Source: Bacteroidales bacterium (lineage in GTDB: Bacteria > Bacteroidota > Bacteroidia > Bacteroidales > BM520). From it: a stretch of DNA of 64,000 nucleotides. The translations under genes were made by a program, and so were the position numbers. The stretch lies in the NCBI GenBank assembly GCA_016285515.1, contig JAEEQW010000002.1, positions 177,525 to 241,524 of the forward strand, read 5' to 3'. A model generated the notes under the pieces. It had not been told where the DNA came from and did no database searches. It was given only the letters and a program-made list of their open reading frames with translations. How positions within the stretch are numbered: position 1 is the stretch's first letter; each line of letters opens with the position of its first letter. Shown here one piece after another: positions 52,397 through 62,064 of the stretch.

Positions 52397-52979
52397 AATG
52401 TTTGAGGAATAACTTCAGATGAGCATATAGTTTTTCAGTAGGCAGTCCCATAACATTATAGTATGAGCCATCGATTTTTTCGATACCGATTGCACCAATC
52501 CACTCCTGTATTCCGTATGCACCAGCCTTATCTATCGGATTATAACGTGATATGTAATATTCTATGTCATCTTCCGACAACTGGCTGAATTTCACCTTAG
52601 TCACATCATAAAATGTGTCTTGGTATCTTTTATCGGCAATACATACACCTGAAACCACTTCGTGAGAAGCACCTGAAAGAGCCTGAAGCATTTCCTTTTC
52701 AGCAGTCTTGTCAATTGGTTTTACAAGTATCTGATTGTTGAGAAGGACAATAGTGTCAGCAGTGATTACTATATCGTTGTCATCAATATTTTTCATAATA
52801 GCATCGCTTTTCTGTTTTGCGAGATCTGCGACTGCTTCGTAAGGAGTAAGGTCCTTACAGATTACTTCCTTGTTGTCACTCAGAGCACAAATGAAAGGAA
52901 TATCCATCAATGAGAGCAACTGTTTCCTTCTCGGTGAGCTGGAGGCAAGTATTATTCTTTTATCTTTCAGTTCAAGCAT
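52389..52979 (-). CDS. maf: Maf family nucleoside triphosphate pyrophosphatase
   Basis: A 196-residue Maf protein that hydrolyses non-canonical or excess dTTP/UTP or similar nucleotides. IILASSSPRRKQLL at 9-22, ITADTIVLLNNQ near 92-103, LVKPIDKTAEKEMLQALSG and DKAGAYGIQEW are the family motifs. Sits in a tight kdsC-maf-surE-lpxB run. Confidence 0.95.
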   Translation of the reverse strand: MLELKDKRIILASSSPRRKQLLSLMDIPFICALSDNKEVICKDLTPYEAVADLAKQKSDAIMKNIDDNDIVITADTIVLLNNQILVKPIDKTAEKEMLQALSGASHEVVSGVCIADKRYQDTFYDVTKVKFSQLSEDDIEYYISRYNPIDKAGAYGIQEWIGAIGIEKIDGSYYNVMGLPTEKLYAHLKLFLKHYE

Positions 52980-52999
52980 TGTCGATTCTTATTATGATG

Positions 53000-53518
53000 T
53001 TACCAATGAAAAGCGCCGTCGTTCATCCATTTGCCCTGAACTGTCAGCACTTGTTCTATTACGTCTCTTACTGCGCCATTACCACCCTTGAATGGTGATA
53101 TGTAATCAGCCACAGCCTTAACCTCGTGGCTTGCATTGGCGGGACAGGCACCGATACCCGCCTTCACAATCACCTCATAATCGGGTATGTCATCGCCCAT
53201 ATACAAAACCTCATCTGCACTAAGACCGTTTTCATCAAGATAATCGTTGAAGGCATCAAGTTTATATGAAACACCTAAGATAACATCGGTTATTCCTAAG
53301 CCATTCATACGTCTACGCATGCTTTCACCGATACCGCCTGACAGGACAGCAACCTTATATCCGTTCAAAATGGCATGATGCAGACTATAACCATCCTTTA
53401 CATTTGATTTTCTCAAACCTTCACCGTTAGGCAACATATAAATGTTTCCATCGGAAAGGACTCCGTCATAATCAAACATAAAACATTTTATTTTATGTAT
53501 ATTGGCTAAACTTTTCAT
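53000..53518 (-). CDS. kdsC: 3-deoxy-D-manno-octulosonate 8-phosphate phosphatase-like HAD protein
   Basis: A 172-residue HAD phosphatase of the KdsC type. The nucleophile motif is MFDYDGVLSDG (FDYDG, where the second Asp is the acid/base), followed by VLSGG near the second motif and YMGDDIPDYEVI for the metal-binding pair. LITERLEKLG-type cap is absent, as in KdsC. It supplies KDO for LPS and fits the neighbouring lpxB. The chosen ATG at 53518 gives the family length; an upstream ATG at 53545 would add nine residues (MSCLYNSYF). Confidence 0.85.
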   Translation of the reverse strand: MKSLANIHKIKCFMFDYDGVLSDGNIYMLPNGEGLRKSNVKDGYSLHHAILNGYKVAVLSGGIGESMRRRMNGLGITDVILGVSYKLDAFNDYLDENGLSADEVLYMGDDIPDYEVIVKAGIGACPANASHEVKAVADYISPFKGGNGAVRDVIEQVLTVQGKWMNDGAFHW

Positions 53519-53601
53519 AAAATAACTGTTATACAAACAAGACAAGGAGACAACAAAAACTGTGCCTCCTTGCCCTATTCATTTATTTAATGACGAGTAT
53601 T

Positions 53602-53757
53602 TTATTTACCGCCTCTTTCTGAAGATACTGTCAGTTTCTTTCTGCCAACAGCTCTTCTGTGTGCCAACACTTTTCTTCCTTCTACAGTTGACATTCTGTG
53701 ACGGAAACCGTGTTTGTTGATTCTCTTACGTCTCGATGGTTGAAATGTCCTTTTCAT
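53602..53757 (-). CDS. rpmH: 50S ribosomal protein L34
   Basis: A 51-residue basic protein beginning [20 protein letters not shown] and continuing [19 protein letters not shown], the near-invariant bL34 sequence. The usual C-terminus is extended by a short tail ending RGGK. It is on its own transcript with a promoter upstream, not next to rnpA in this window. Confidence 0.97.
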   Translation of the reverse strand: MKRTFQPSRRKRINKHGFRHRMSTVEGRKVLAHRRAVGRKKLTVSSERGGK

Positions 53758-53778
53758 ATCGTTTCAAATTTTGAGGTG

Positions 53779-53807
53779 CAAAGATAGGCTTTTTTTTCAA
53801 AAACAAA
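53779..53807 (-). promoter_or_regulatory. Candidate rpmH promoter with -33 and -7 boxes
   Basis: Minus-strand TATCTTTG (53779-53786) fits the -7 box TAnnTTTG and TTTG (53804-53807) fits the -33 box, with 17 bp between. It lies 22 bp upstream of rpmH. Best two-box promoter match noticed in the window. Confidence 0.6.
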
Positions 53808-53835
53808 GCTATTTTGCACATTTTTTTCTAACTCA

Positions 53836-55308
53836 CTATTTTTCAGGAATATTCTTCAACAAAGTACACAGAAAATCATAGAAAACGCCCACTGATTTGA
53901 TGTTGACTCTTTCATCAGGGCTATGAGGATGTTCCAAAGTAGGACCAAATGACATCATATCCCAGTTAGGATATTTGGCGCCGAGAATAGCACATTCGAG
54001 ACCTGCATGGACTGCTGTAATCTTTGGTTCTTTATTGAATTTCTTCTTATACACCTTATGAGCCAGTTTTACGATAGCAGAGTTCGCATTAGGTTTCCAT
54101 CCTGGATAAGCGCCATCGAAATAAGCTTCAGCTCCTGCCAATTCAAAGGCAGCACCTATATTGGCTGCAAGAGCATCCTTGGAAGAATCAACAGAACTTC
54201 TAAGCAGACATTTAACCTCAATATTGCCGACACCACTCTTAATTGATGATTTGACAATGGCAAGATTGCTTGATGTTTCAACGACACCAGGCATTTCCTT
54301 GCTCATTCTTATGACACCGTTCTGACATGCGATGATACTGCGGATGAGCCTCATCTGTACAGGATTGTTAATCATAAACTTAGGCATCTTAACCGGTGTG
54401 AGTTTGATTTCAATATGGTCTTCCACAGCACCAAGTTCGTTGTTGACTATGGCCTCATATTTTGCTACACACTTAATGATGTCGTCAACTTTGTTCTCAG
54501 GAACAAGAATCGTTGAGAAGGCTTCTCTCGGAATTGCATTTCTCAAACCATCGACTGTAACATCTGCAAGTTGGATCTTCCATTGCTTTTTAGCCCTGTT
54601 GAGATAACGGAACATTATCTTTATTGCATTGCCTCTTCCCAAATTGATATCCATACCTGAGTGTCCGCCCTTAAGTCCCTTTACACTTAGTGTGAATGAC
54701 TTGTATCCCTTTGGAACAGGTTGTGGTTTGAATTTGAAATCGATGTTTGCATCAAGACCGCCGGCACAGCCCATGAAAAATTCACCTTCTGTCTCCGAAT
54801 CAAGATTAAGAAGTATATCACCTTTCAAAACGCCTGGTTTTAATCCGTTAGCACCATCCATACCCGTTTCCTCGGTAGCTGTGAAAAGTGCCTCCAATGG
54901 TCCATGTTCCAGAGTCTTTGATTCGAGTATGGCCATAATTGCAGCAGCTCCCATTCCGTTATCGGAGCCGAGAGTAGTACCTCTTGCCTTTACCCATTCA
55001 CCATCTATATAAGCATCAATCGGATCCTTTGTAAAGTCATGAACGACATCGCTGTTCTTTTGAGGAACCATATCGACATGCGCCTGAAGGATGACGCCTG
55101 TCTTGTTTTCCATACCTTTGGTTGCAGGCTTACGAATAATCACATTACCGGCTTTGTCCTTTATAGTTTCGAGGTTATGTTCCTTACCGAAATTTACCAA
55201 AAAAGCCTCAACTTCCTTTTCGTGTCCTGACGGACGAGGAATTTGCGTCAAACTGTAGAAGTGCTTCCACACTTCCTTTGGCTCTAATTTTTTTATTTCT
55301 TCTGACAT
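53836..55308 (-). CDS. pepD: Aminoacyl-histidine dipeptidase (peptidase M20C)
   Basis: A 490-residue cytosolic metallopeptidase. Zinc and catalytic residues lie in VILQAHVDMVPQK (His-x-Asp), LGSDNGMGAAAIMA, FTATEETGMDGANG (Glu pair), LNLDSE and the C-terminal LEHPHSPDERV. HAGLECAILGAKYPNWDMMSFGP is the PepD signature. It splits dipeptides such as carnosine and Xaa-His. It follows dnaN by 12 bp on the same strand. Confidence 0.96.
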   Translation of the reverse strand: MSEEIKKLEPKEVWKHFYSLTQIPRPSGHEKEVEAFLVNFGKEHNLETIKDKAGNVIIRKPATKGMENKTGVILQAHVDMVPQKNSDVVHDFTKDPIDAYIDGEWVKARGTTLGSDNGMGAAAIMAILESKTLEHGPLEALFTATEETGMDGANGLKPGVLKGDILLNLDSETEGEFFMGCAGGLDANIDFKFKPQPVPKGYKSFTLSVKGLKGGHSGMDINLGRGNAIKIMFRYLNRAKKQWKIQLADVTVDGLRNAIPREAFSTILVPENKVDDIIKCVAKYEAIVNNELGAVEDHIEIKLTPVKMPKFMINNPVQMRLIRSIIACQNGVIRMSKEMPGVVETSSNLAIVKSSIKSGVGNIEVKCLLRSSVDSSKDALAANIGAAFELAGAEAYFDGAYPGWKPNANSAIVKLAHKVYKKKFNKEPKITAVHAGLECAILGAKYPNWDMMSFGPTLEHPHSPDERVNIKSVGVFYDFLCTLLKNIPEK

Positions 55309-55320
55309 TTTATAATAATT

Positions 55321-56448
55321 TTAATAATTGTTCAACATAACAGGGGAAATCAGCATGAACAGCTTTTCGTCAGTCTCACTTTCCTCTATTGGAAGAATGA
55401 CAGCAGCTCTGTTTGGCTGTGAAAGTTCTATCCTTACGTTTGCAGTATCAACATGCGTCAGCATTTCCTGGAAAAACTTGGCATTGAAGCCGATTACGAT
55501 ATCATTGCCGGTATATTCGCAGGCTATCTTTTCCTCAGCCTTGTTCGACAAGTCCATATCCTCTCCGGAAATGACTAAGACATTACCGCCTATTTTCATT
55601 CTAATCTGATTGGTTGACTGACTTACGAAGTAACCGATACGACGCATCGTGTTCAGCAATTGCCCCTTGTCTATAATCATACAGTTAGGATTATCCTTAG
55701 GTATAATCATATTGTAGTTGGGGAAAGGACTATTAATTAGTCTGCTGAACATCTTGTAAGTTCCAAATGTGAAAGTGACATTGGTCTTATTGTATTCAAC
55801 AGTCACTTCACAGTCCTCATTCTGAAGAATATTTTTCAACTGGTTGAGAGGTTTCTTCGGAACCACAAAGTTAGTCACTGTTTCACCAAAAGAGCCTGAT
55901 TTGGAATACTTTACAAGTTTGTGTGCATCAGTTGCCACAAAAACAACCTCATTAGGGGTGATATCAAAGAGCACACCTGTAATGCTTGGGCGCAATTCCT
56001 CATTACTTGTTGCAAACAATGTCTTGGAAATGGCATTCGTCAGTGTTTCGGATGTCAACTTGATTGTCTCAGCATCAGCAAATTCAGGAAGATGAGGAAA
56101 TTCCTCACCATTATGACCGGCTATATGATAATGGCCTTCGCCAGCACTGAGTGTCACTGATTGATTTGCCAAATCAATGGTGAAAGTCATAGGTACATCT
56201 GAGAAAGTTCTAAGAACATCCATGAGCATTTTTGCAGGAACAGCAAACAGGCCATCGCCTTCGCTCATATCAACTTTCATCTCTGATATCATAGTCGTCT
56301 CCAAATCTGATGCAGTCATCTTCAGTGTATCACCCTGAAGCTCAAAAAGAAAATCGTCAAGAATAGGCATAGTATTTCTTGCATTTAGAATGCCGCCTAT
56401 TGATACCAAATTTTTGAGTAGCATACTACTCGACACAATAAATTTCAT
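55321..56448 (-). CDS. dnaN: DNA polymerase III sliding clamp subunit beta
   Basis: A 375-residue clamp with three repeats of the clamp fold (about 1-125, 126-245, 246-375). MKFIVSSSMLLKNLVSIGGIL at the start, LKMTASDLETTMISEM, FVATDAHKLVKYSK and ILPIEESETDEKLFMLISPVML at the end are typical. It is encoded away from dnaA in this window and upstream of pepD. Confidence 0.97.
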   Translation of the reverse strand: MKFIVSSSMLLKNLVSIGGILNARNTMPILDDFLFELQGDTLKMTASDLETTMISEMKVDMSEGDGLFAVPAKMLMDVLRTFSDVPMTFTIDLANQSVTLSAGEGHYHIAGHNGEEFPHLPEFADAETIKLTSETLTNAISKTLFATSNEELRPSITGVLFDITPNEVVFVATDAHKLVKYSKSGSFGETVTNFVVPKKPLNQLKNILQNEDCEVTVEYNKTNVTFTFGTYKMFSRLINSPFPNYNMIIPKDNPNCMIIDKGQLLNTMRRIGYFVSQSTNQIRMKIGGNVLVISGEDMDLSNKAEEKIACEYTGNDIVIGFNAKFFQEMLTHVDTANVRIELSQPNRAAVILPIEESETDEKLFMLISPVMLNNY

Positions 56449-56533
56449 ACTATATATTTAATTGATTATTACTATCTTTCATAATCTTGTAGTCATGAAA
56501 ATATACAATATTTCCAAATTACAATTCAGACTA

Positions 56534-56541
56534 CAAAGGTA
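56534..56541 (-). promoter_or_regulatory. Candidate dnaN promoter
   Basis: Minus-strand TACCTTTG matches TAnnTTTG, 85 bp upstream of dnaN in the 133-bp gap after batE. The gap holds no other feature that I can support. Confidence 0.4.
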
Positions 56542-56581
56542 TGAATATTTATTGATTTTGAAAACTTCCGACTTGAGTTTT

Positions 56582-57334
56582 TTAAATTATCTTCACATCA
56601 GCTTTGTGAATCCAGCCTATTTTCCCATTCGAAAGACGGATTTCTATCCATTCTCCGACATTGTCTGTTACATCAACCTTCAAACCTCTGTGAATCACAA
56701 ACAAATCGACACTATTGTCCGATGGTGAACTTTTAGCCGTAACAGTGGCAGCAAACACCACTCCTTCGTTATCGCGCACCAAATCTCTCTTTATACTGAA
56801 ACTGACAATGAAAGAAAACACGAACAAAACAAAAGCAACTACTGAAATCCAAAAGAACAACTTTCTGAATTTCAGCTGTCGCATGACAAACATGGCTACC
56901 AATCCTGCACAAAGAATAACGAACAAAACTATGCCCGCTATACACCAACCATCCGGTGTGAAAAAATGCAGAACCGACTGCCACCATCTATCATAAAACA
57001 TTTCAGGAACAGATTCAATTTTGTCAATAATCCTATTGTTTGCAAGATTAAGGTTATATATGACATCCTGATTATTAGGCTCGAGACGCTTTGCTCTTTC
57101 ATAATATAGAATAGCAGAAGGCATATCATTCAGCTTATAATATGAATTACCAAGATTATAGCATACCTCAAAAACGTCCGGATTCTCGTCATACAACTGC
57201 TGGAAAGCATTCACAGCATCAGAATATTGCTCCTGCTGATAAAATTCCACTCCCTTAAGAAACAAATCTTCAGAATTCTGGCTGAAGGCGCAAAACGACA
57301 TCAGCAATAGCATTGATATCAGTAACTTCTTCAT
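56582..57334 (-). CDS. batE: BatE-like TPR and SH3 domain membrane protein
   Basis: A 250-residue protein with a signal peptide (MKKLLISMLLLMSFCAFS), two TPR units (about 25-100, VNAFQQLYDENPDVFEVCYNLGNSYYKLNDMPSA), two membrane helices (about 128-150 and 158-180) and a C-terminal bacterial SH3 domain (about 190-250, FVIHRGLKVDVTDNVGEWIEI). It is the last gene of the Bat (Bacteroides aerotolerance) operon, 2 bp after batD. Confidence 0.9.
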   Translation of the reverse strand: MKKLLISMLLLMSFCAFSQNSEDLFLKGVEFYQQEQYSDAVNAFQQLYDENPDVFEVCYNLGNSYYKLNDMPSAILYYERAKRLEPNNQDVIYNLNLANNRIIDKIESVPEMFYDRWWQSVLHFFTPDGWCIAGIVLFVILCAGLVAMFVMRQLKFRKLFFWISVVAFVLFVFSFIVSFSIKRDLVRDNEGVVFAATVTAKSSPSDNSVDLFVIHRGLKVDVTDNVGEWIEIRLSNGKIGWIHKADVKII

Positions 57335-57336
57335 GA

Positions 57337-59223
57337 CTATTTCAATTTTGAATAAAACAACTTAATGACTTCCACTGCCTCAGAATAGATTTCATTCATG
57401 GAATCAGTAGGAGTGCCTGGGGCGAATCTGGCGAATTCCGCATCATTGATAACGGAAATGAACTTATCTGCATCTTCCTTGGATATCTTACCCTCCTCAG
57501 CAAGCTTGTTCAAGAAATCCCTGTTAAGTTCCGAATATGGCAGATTGAATCTGTCACCAAGATATGACCACAGTGCATTGGAGACCTCATCGTAAAACTT
57601 GTCAGGTTCCTTTGCATCAAGATATCCCTTCGCCTTTTTCAGACGTTTCATGGCAACACCTTCTGCACGACGACGCTTGATTCCCTCAACATCACTACGT
57701 TTGGCAATCATTCTGTTGATTAAAACTATGGCCAGAACTGTCATCACCGACAATAATCCGAGCAGAATAAAATAGTTGGCGGATGCAAAAAATTGGGATG
57801 AACTTTTGCCGAATTTCGGGGTCTTGGTCTTAATGTACCTGATATCTTCAGCCAAACTGACCACATCCTCGCGTTCAACACCGCGCTCAACCTCCTGCAA
57901 TTCAGTGCCGCGACCTTCAACATGCACCTCAAATTCAGGCGATGTCAGTGTCACATACTCCTTCTTTGAAGGGTTGAAAAAAGAAAATTCAAACGGCTCA
58001 ATCCTGAAATCCCCCGAATTACGTGGTATCACAACATATTCGAAGACTTTTGTTCCAGAAACAATATCATTGTTGACTTTGGAATTCTGGGTAATTTTAG
58101 GTTCATATACCTCAAAGTCGTATGGGAATTTAATATTCAGTTTGTCAATCATTTTGACATTGCCTGAACCGCTTATGGTAAATCTTATAGTTATCGCCTC
58201 ATTAGCCATAAGGGAGGTCTTGTCAATTGAACTATTCATAGTATAGTTGCCGACGGCTCCGGAGAATGAGCCCGGACGGCCTTCGGTAGGCAACGGATTC
58301 ACATGGATAGTCACTGGTTTTGACTTGCAGTTATACTTGACATTCTGGTAAGTCTGGAAGAAACTGTCGAAGAAAGGATCACCCATTCCGCTGCCGCCTC
58401 TTTGTCTTACCCGTGCTACGACTTCAACTTCAGCAGGGTCTATCACTATATCTCCTGATTTATGAGGGAACAAAACACACTTCTGTATTTCACCAGCATT
58501 GTATATTTCGTTATCAACAGAAACCCTGTGCAGACTTACGTTGCCTATATCAATATCTTCCTTCCAGAAACCGGTATATGCCGGAAACTTCACGTCACCG
58601 AAACCTGACAGGTCCAATTTGGAATAAATAGAATTGGTAAAGACAAATTGTTCACCCACATATACATTCTTCTTACTTGCAGAACCTGAAACAAACACGT
58701 CACCGCTGGCTGATACCGAAGCCTGAGCCGTCTGTTGGTTATTCTGACTGTTTCCACTTTGTCCCCCACCAGTCACTCCCTGCTGGGTGCTGCCACCCTG
58801 TTGGGTAGTGCCCTGAGAACCTCCGCTATTGTTATTGCGCGGAACAACCTTTATGGTCACCGAGTTTGAAGTATAAGTTTTTCTGTTAACTGTGACAGTT
58901 GCAGGTTCAATGGTGAACTCACCCGGTTCATTGGCCGAAAGATAAAAGGTGTAAGTTGTTGATATTGATTGTGATGATTTGCCATTAACCCACTGGAAAC
59001 TCGTATTTGATGAGGAATTCGGTCCTGACAAAATCTGGAAATGTTCCATAGTCGGATATTTGAAGTCACTCGATCTTTCATTTACAGTATAAACAAGCCT
59101 GAATTGCTCTCCCACATGGACTACCGAAGCAGTGACATTTGCGGTGAACGTAATGTCATCCGCCGCCATGGAAAACAATGGCATACAACACAAAAAGAAA
59201 AATATCAGTTTCCGTATTCTCAT
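57337..59223 (-). CDS. batD: BatD aerotolerance protein
   Basis: A 628-residue exported protein (signal peptide MRIRKLIFFFLCCMPLFSMA). The periplasmic part is beta-rich, with several BatD/oxygen-tolerance domains and a Gly/Gln/Ser-rich linker (about 130-165, GGSQGTTQQGGSTQQG). One membrane helix lies near 482-505 (YFILLGLLSVMTVLAIVLIN) and a cytoplasmic helical tail follows. The ATG at 59223 is chosen; a TTG upstream at 59244 would overlap batC by 17 bp and spoil the signal peptide. Confidence 0.92.
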   Translation of the reverse strand: MRIRKLIFFFLCCMPLFSMAADDITFTANVTASVVHVGEQFRLVYTVNERSSDFKYPTMEHFQILSGPNSSSNTSFQWVNGKSSQSISTTYTFYLSANEPGEFTIEPATVTVNRKTYTSNSVTIKVVPRNNNSGGSQGTTQQGGSTQQGVTGGGQSGNSQNNQQTAQASVSASGDVFVSGSASKKNVYVGEQFVFTNSIYSKLDLSGFGDVKFPAYTGFWKEDIDIGNVSLHRVSVDNEIYNAGEIQKCVLFPHKSGDIVIDPAEVEVVARVRQRGGSGMGDPFFDSFFQTYQNVKYNCKSKPVTIHVNPLPTEGRPGSFSGAVGNYTMNSSIDKTSLMANEAITIRFTISGSGNVKMIDKLNIKFPYDFEVYEPKITQNSKVNNDIVSGTKVFEYVVIPRNSGDFRIEPFEFSFFNPSKKEYVTLTSPEFEVHVEGRGTELQEVERGVEREDVVSLAEDIRYIKTKTPKFGKSSSQFFASANYFILLGLLSVMTVLAIVLINRMIAKRSDVEGIKRRRAEGVAMKRLKKAKGYLDAKEPDKFYDEVSNALWSYLGDRFNLPYSELNRDFLNKLAEEGKISKEDADKFISVINDAEFARFAPGTPTDSMNEIYSEAVEVIKLFYSKLK

Positions 59224-59227
59224 AATA

Positions 59228-59986
59228 TTACCAATCTTTATCAATTTTAACTTTCTGTCCCTTCGTCTTCGATTCCTGCACTTTCTGTAAAGTCTTCTGT
59301 TCGTTGTTTTTTAAAGCTTCAAGCATTCTCTCGGCATCATCCTTGGAAATGTTCATCTGCTGGGCTTCCTGTTGTTCTCCGTCCTGCTGTTCGTCCTGCT
59401 GCCCCTGCTGCTGTTGCTGTTCCTGACCCTGTTGCTCATCCTGATTCTGCTGCTGATTCTGTTGGTTCTGGTTTTGTTGGTTCTGGTTCTGCTGATTCTG
59501 GTTTTGTTGATTCTGGTTCTGTTGGTCCTGGTTCTGACCATCATTCTGTCCCTCGCTGTCCTTCAGCTTCTTCTGAGCCATGGCAAGATTGTATCTTGCA
59601 TCCTCATCATCAGGATTGATTCTCAACGCTTGCTTATAAGCCTGCACAGCACCGTCATACTGCTCTGATTTATAGAACGAATTGCCCAAATTATAATATG
59701 ACGCTTCTTTTAACGAGTCGTTTTTTGCCCTTGAAGCGATATCAAAATATTGACTGTCGGCTTCCTGGTATTTATCCTGCAAATAAAGCGAATTGCCGAG
59801 GTTAAAACCTGCTTCCTCCATCAGACGGTTTTCTTCGAGAGCCTTTCTGTATTTGATTTCGGCATCATGATACCTCTCCTTTTCAATATCACGGTTCCCT
59901 CTTCTTACAAGCGATCTTTCACTCTGTGAATATGAAGGAATGAAAGAAAGTAAGCACAACACAAACAATAATATCCTCAATTTCAT
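59228..59986 (-). CDS. batC: BatC TPR protein with Gln/Asn-rich tract
   Basis: A 252-residue exported TPR protein (signal peptide MKLRILLFVLCLLSFIPSYS). TPR units cover about 22-135 (NRDIEKERYHDAEIKYRKALEENRLMEEAGFNLGNSLY, and VQAYKQALRINPDDEDARYNLAMAQ). Residues about 147-202 are almost only Gln, Asn, Asp and Glu, a low-complexity tract, before a charged helical end. The start ATG lies 2 bp after the batB stop; a GTG two codons earlier would overlap it. Confidence 0.92.
   Translation of the reverse strand: MKLRILLFVLCLLSFIPSYSQSERSLVRRGNRDIEKERYHDAEIKYRKALEENRLMEEAGFNLGNSLYLQDKYQEADSQYFDIASRAKNDSLKEASYYNLGNSFYKSEQYDGAVQAYKQALRINPDDEDARYNLAMAQKKLKDSEGQNDGQNQDQQNQNQQNQNQQNQNQQNQNQQNQQQNQDEQQGQEQQQQQGQQDEQQDGEQQEAQQMNISKDDAERMLEALKNNEQKTLQKVQESKTKGQKVKIDKDW
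59380..59545 (-). repeat. Gln/Asn-coding simple repeat within batC
   Basis: The minus strand repeats CAGAACCAGAAC and CAACAGAACCAG-like units, coding QNQQNQNQ. The core (about 59450-59540) has near-identical 15-bp units (coding NQNQQ), so copy number can change by slippage in frame. This is likely to vary between strains and alters only linker length. Confidence 0.85.
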
Positions 59987-59988
59987 AA

Positions 59989-61044
59989 TCACTTCCTTTC
60001 CAAAAGTTTATCGATATTAATCTTATTGCTTGACCTGTTGGGTATCAGAAGGAATATGACCAACAGCAGCAATGCTGGAGCAAGACAATATTGGAAGCCA
60101 TCCTTGTAATCCGTCACTCTCTGCGAATCAAAAACCGCCGTCTCCATTTTATTTATCTGGTCGAATATTTTATCAAGACCCACTCTCGCAGTATTTGCGC
60201 GAATATAGGATCCGTTACCGATTTCCGCCACTTTTTTCAATGTGTTTTCGTCAAGTTTGGTTACCACTGTCGCACCGTTTTTATCTTTTTTGAAGCCAGC
60301 CTGATGTCCATTGGAAAATACTGGAATAGGAGCACCTTCTGGAGAGCCTATACCTATTGTATAAATTACAAAACCCTTGTCTGCCGCATTTTTCGCTTCA
60401 GCCTCGGCGTCACCAATATGGTTCTCACCATCAGTAATCACAATTATTACCTTGCCGTGCTCCGATTTGTTCTCTTCTTCTTCATCACCCAACGATTCCG
60501 CACACATTTTTATTGCATCTGCAAGTGCTGTGCCCTGAACCGAGATGTACGAAGGATTGACTGTTGAAAGCATCATTTTCACTGCACCGTAGTCAACCGT
60601 CAATGGAGTCTGCAGAAAAGATTTTCCCGCAAAAATCACAAGTCCTATCCTGTCGTTGTGCATATTGTCCATCATCTTGTATATGGCTTGTTTTGCCCTT
60701 TCGAGACGCGACGGCTTGATGTCCTCAGCCATCATACTGTTTGAAATATCAAGAGCAATCATAATATCAACCCCCTTACGTTCAACGGTTTCCACCTGAG
60801 ACCCCACCTGAGGATTGGCTATACCTACAATTATCAAGGCAAATGATAACAACAGCAGAATAAATTTGAAATATCTGATGAATTTTGATTCTCCGGCAAT
60901 CAATTTGGCCACCACAGGATTATCTCCTATTGCCGACATCTTCCTCTTTCTGAAAATCTCGACAAAGACGAAAACAATAATCATTGCCAACAATCCAAGT
61001 AACCACCATAAGAATTCCGGACGCTCAAATCTAAATAATGTCAT
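59989..61044 (-). CDS. batB: BatB VWA-domain membrane protein
   Basis: A 351-residue inner-membrane protein. An N-terminal helix (about 12-28) and another near 60-77 are followed by the von Willebrand A domain (about 90-290) with a MIDAS motif DISNSM (Asp-x-Ser-x-Ser; near residue 98-103) and ITDGENH, and a last helix near 325-342. Together with BatA it is thought to form a membrane-bound scaffold in the Bat system. Confidence 0.94.
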   Translation of the reverse strand: MTLFRFERPEFLWWLLGLLAMIIVFVFVEIFRKRKMSAIGDNPVVAKLIAGESKFIRYFKFILLLLSFALIIVGIANPQVGSQVETVERKGVDIMIALDISNSMMAEDIKPSRLERAKQAIYKMMDNMHNDRIGLVIFAGKSFLQTPLTVDYGAVKMMLSTVNPSYISVQGTALADAIKMCAESLGDEEEENKSEHGKVIIVITDGENHIGDAEAEAKNAADKGFVIYTIGIGSPEGAPIPVFSNGHQAGFKKDKNGATVVTKLDENTLKKVAEIGNGSYIRANTARVGLDKIFDQINKMETAVFDSQRVTDYKDGFQYCLAPALLLLVIFLLIPNRSSNKINIDKLLERK

Positions 61045-61065
61045 ATCTTATTGATTTAACCTGAT

Positions 61066-62064
61066 TTATGGAAATATTCTTAAAACAAATGTTCTCATCA
61101 GAAACACTAATGCAAGCAATCCGAGAGCTATTGCGGCAAACGGGAAGAATTCCTCTGTCTTCTTTTCAAATTCATAGACCTCTATTCTCGATTTCTCCAT
61201 TTTGTCGATTTCGCTATAAATTTTATCCAACGAACTGTTGTCGGTTGCCCTGAAATACTGTGCACCGGTCATATTTGCTATCTGTTTCAGCATATCTTCG
61301 TCAATATTGACTTCAACCTGCTGATATCTCTTGTTTCCAAAGAAATCCTGAACGGGATAAGGAGCAGTTCCGTTGGTGCCGACACCGATAGTATATACTC
61401 TCAGTCCGAACATCTTGGCAATCTCGGCTGCTGAGATAGGATCAATTGAACCTGTATTGTTCACACCATCTGTCAGAAGAATGATGACCTTGCTGATGGC
61501 ATCGCTGTCCTTGAGCCTGGAAATTGCAATCGACAATCCGTCGCCAATGGCAGTTCCGTCTTCAATTATGCCTGTTTTAATTTCTGACATGAGCTGGTTA
61601 AGCACCTTGTGGTCGGTAGTCATAGGACATTGAGTGTAGGATTCACTTGCAAATACGACAAGTCCGATCCTGTCGTTGGGACGTCCGTCTACAAATTTGG
61701 CACCTACTTTCTTGGCTGCTTCAAGTCTGTTGGGCTTGAAATCCTCTGCAAGCATACTACCCGAAACATCCATAGTCATCACAATATCAATACCTTCCAC
61801 ATTGGTTGTGCTGTTCTTCTCACTTGACTGAGGACGGGCCAATGCCACAATCAGCAGTGCCACTGCAACCATCTCAAGTCCAAAAAGAACATGTACCAAT
61901 ATCTCTCTGAAACTTGTCTTTGATTTCTTTGCAAAATCAAATGACGAAATCTGTATTGTAGGATACAGTTTCCTGTATTTCCACACATATAGTGCTATCA
62001 ATATAGGAATTATCAACAGAAGAAACAGCAGAGGTTTGTTGGCAAATTCCAAATCATTGAACAT
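61066..62064 (-). CDS. batA: BatA VWA-domain membrane protein
   Basis: A 332-residue protein paralogous to BatB. N-terminal helices (about 12-28 and 58-78), a VWA domain with MIDAS motif DVSGSM near 97-102 and LLTDGVNNTG, and a C-terminal helix near 308-327. The start is inside the last codons of the preceding gene (11 bp overlap), so translation is probably coupled. Confidence 0.94.
   Translation of the reverse strand: MFNDLEFANKPLLFLLLIIPILIALYVWKYRKLYPTIQISSFDFAKKSKTSFREILVHVLFGLEMVAVALLIVALARPQSSEKNSTTNVEGIDIVMTMDVSGSMLAEDFKPNRLEAAKKVGAKFVDGRPNDRIGLVVFASESYTQCPMTTDHKVLNQLMSEIKTGIIEDGTAIGDGLSIAISRLKDSDAISKVIILLTDGVNNTGSIDPISAAEIAKMFGLRVYTIGVGTNGTAPYPVQDFFGNKRYQQVEVNIDEDMLKQIANMTGAQYFRATDNSSLDKIYSEIDKMEKSRIEVYEFEKKTEEFFPFAAIALGLLALVFLMRTFVLRIFP

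Noticed and set aside
56462..56728. Plus-strand frame of 88 codons near batE and dnaN
   Set aside because: It overlaps the end of batE antisense and the dnaN upstream region; hydrophobic but without family features.
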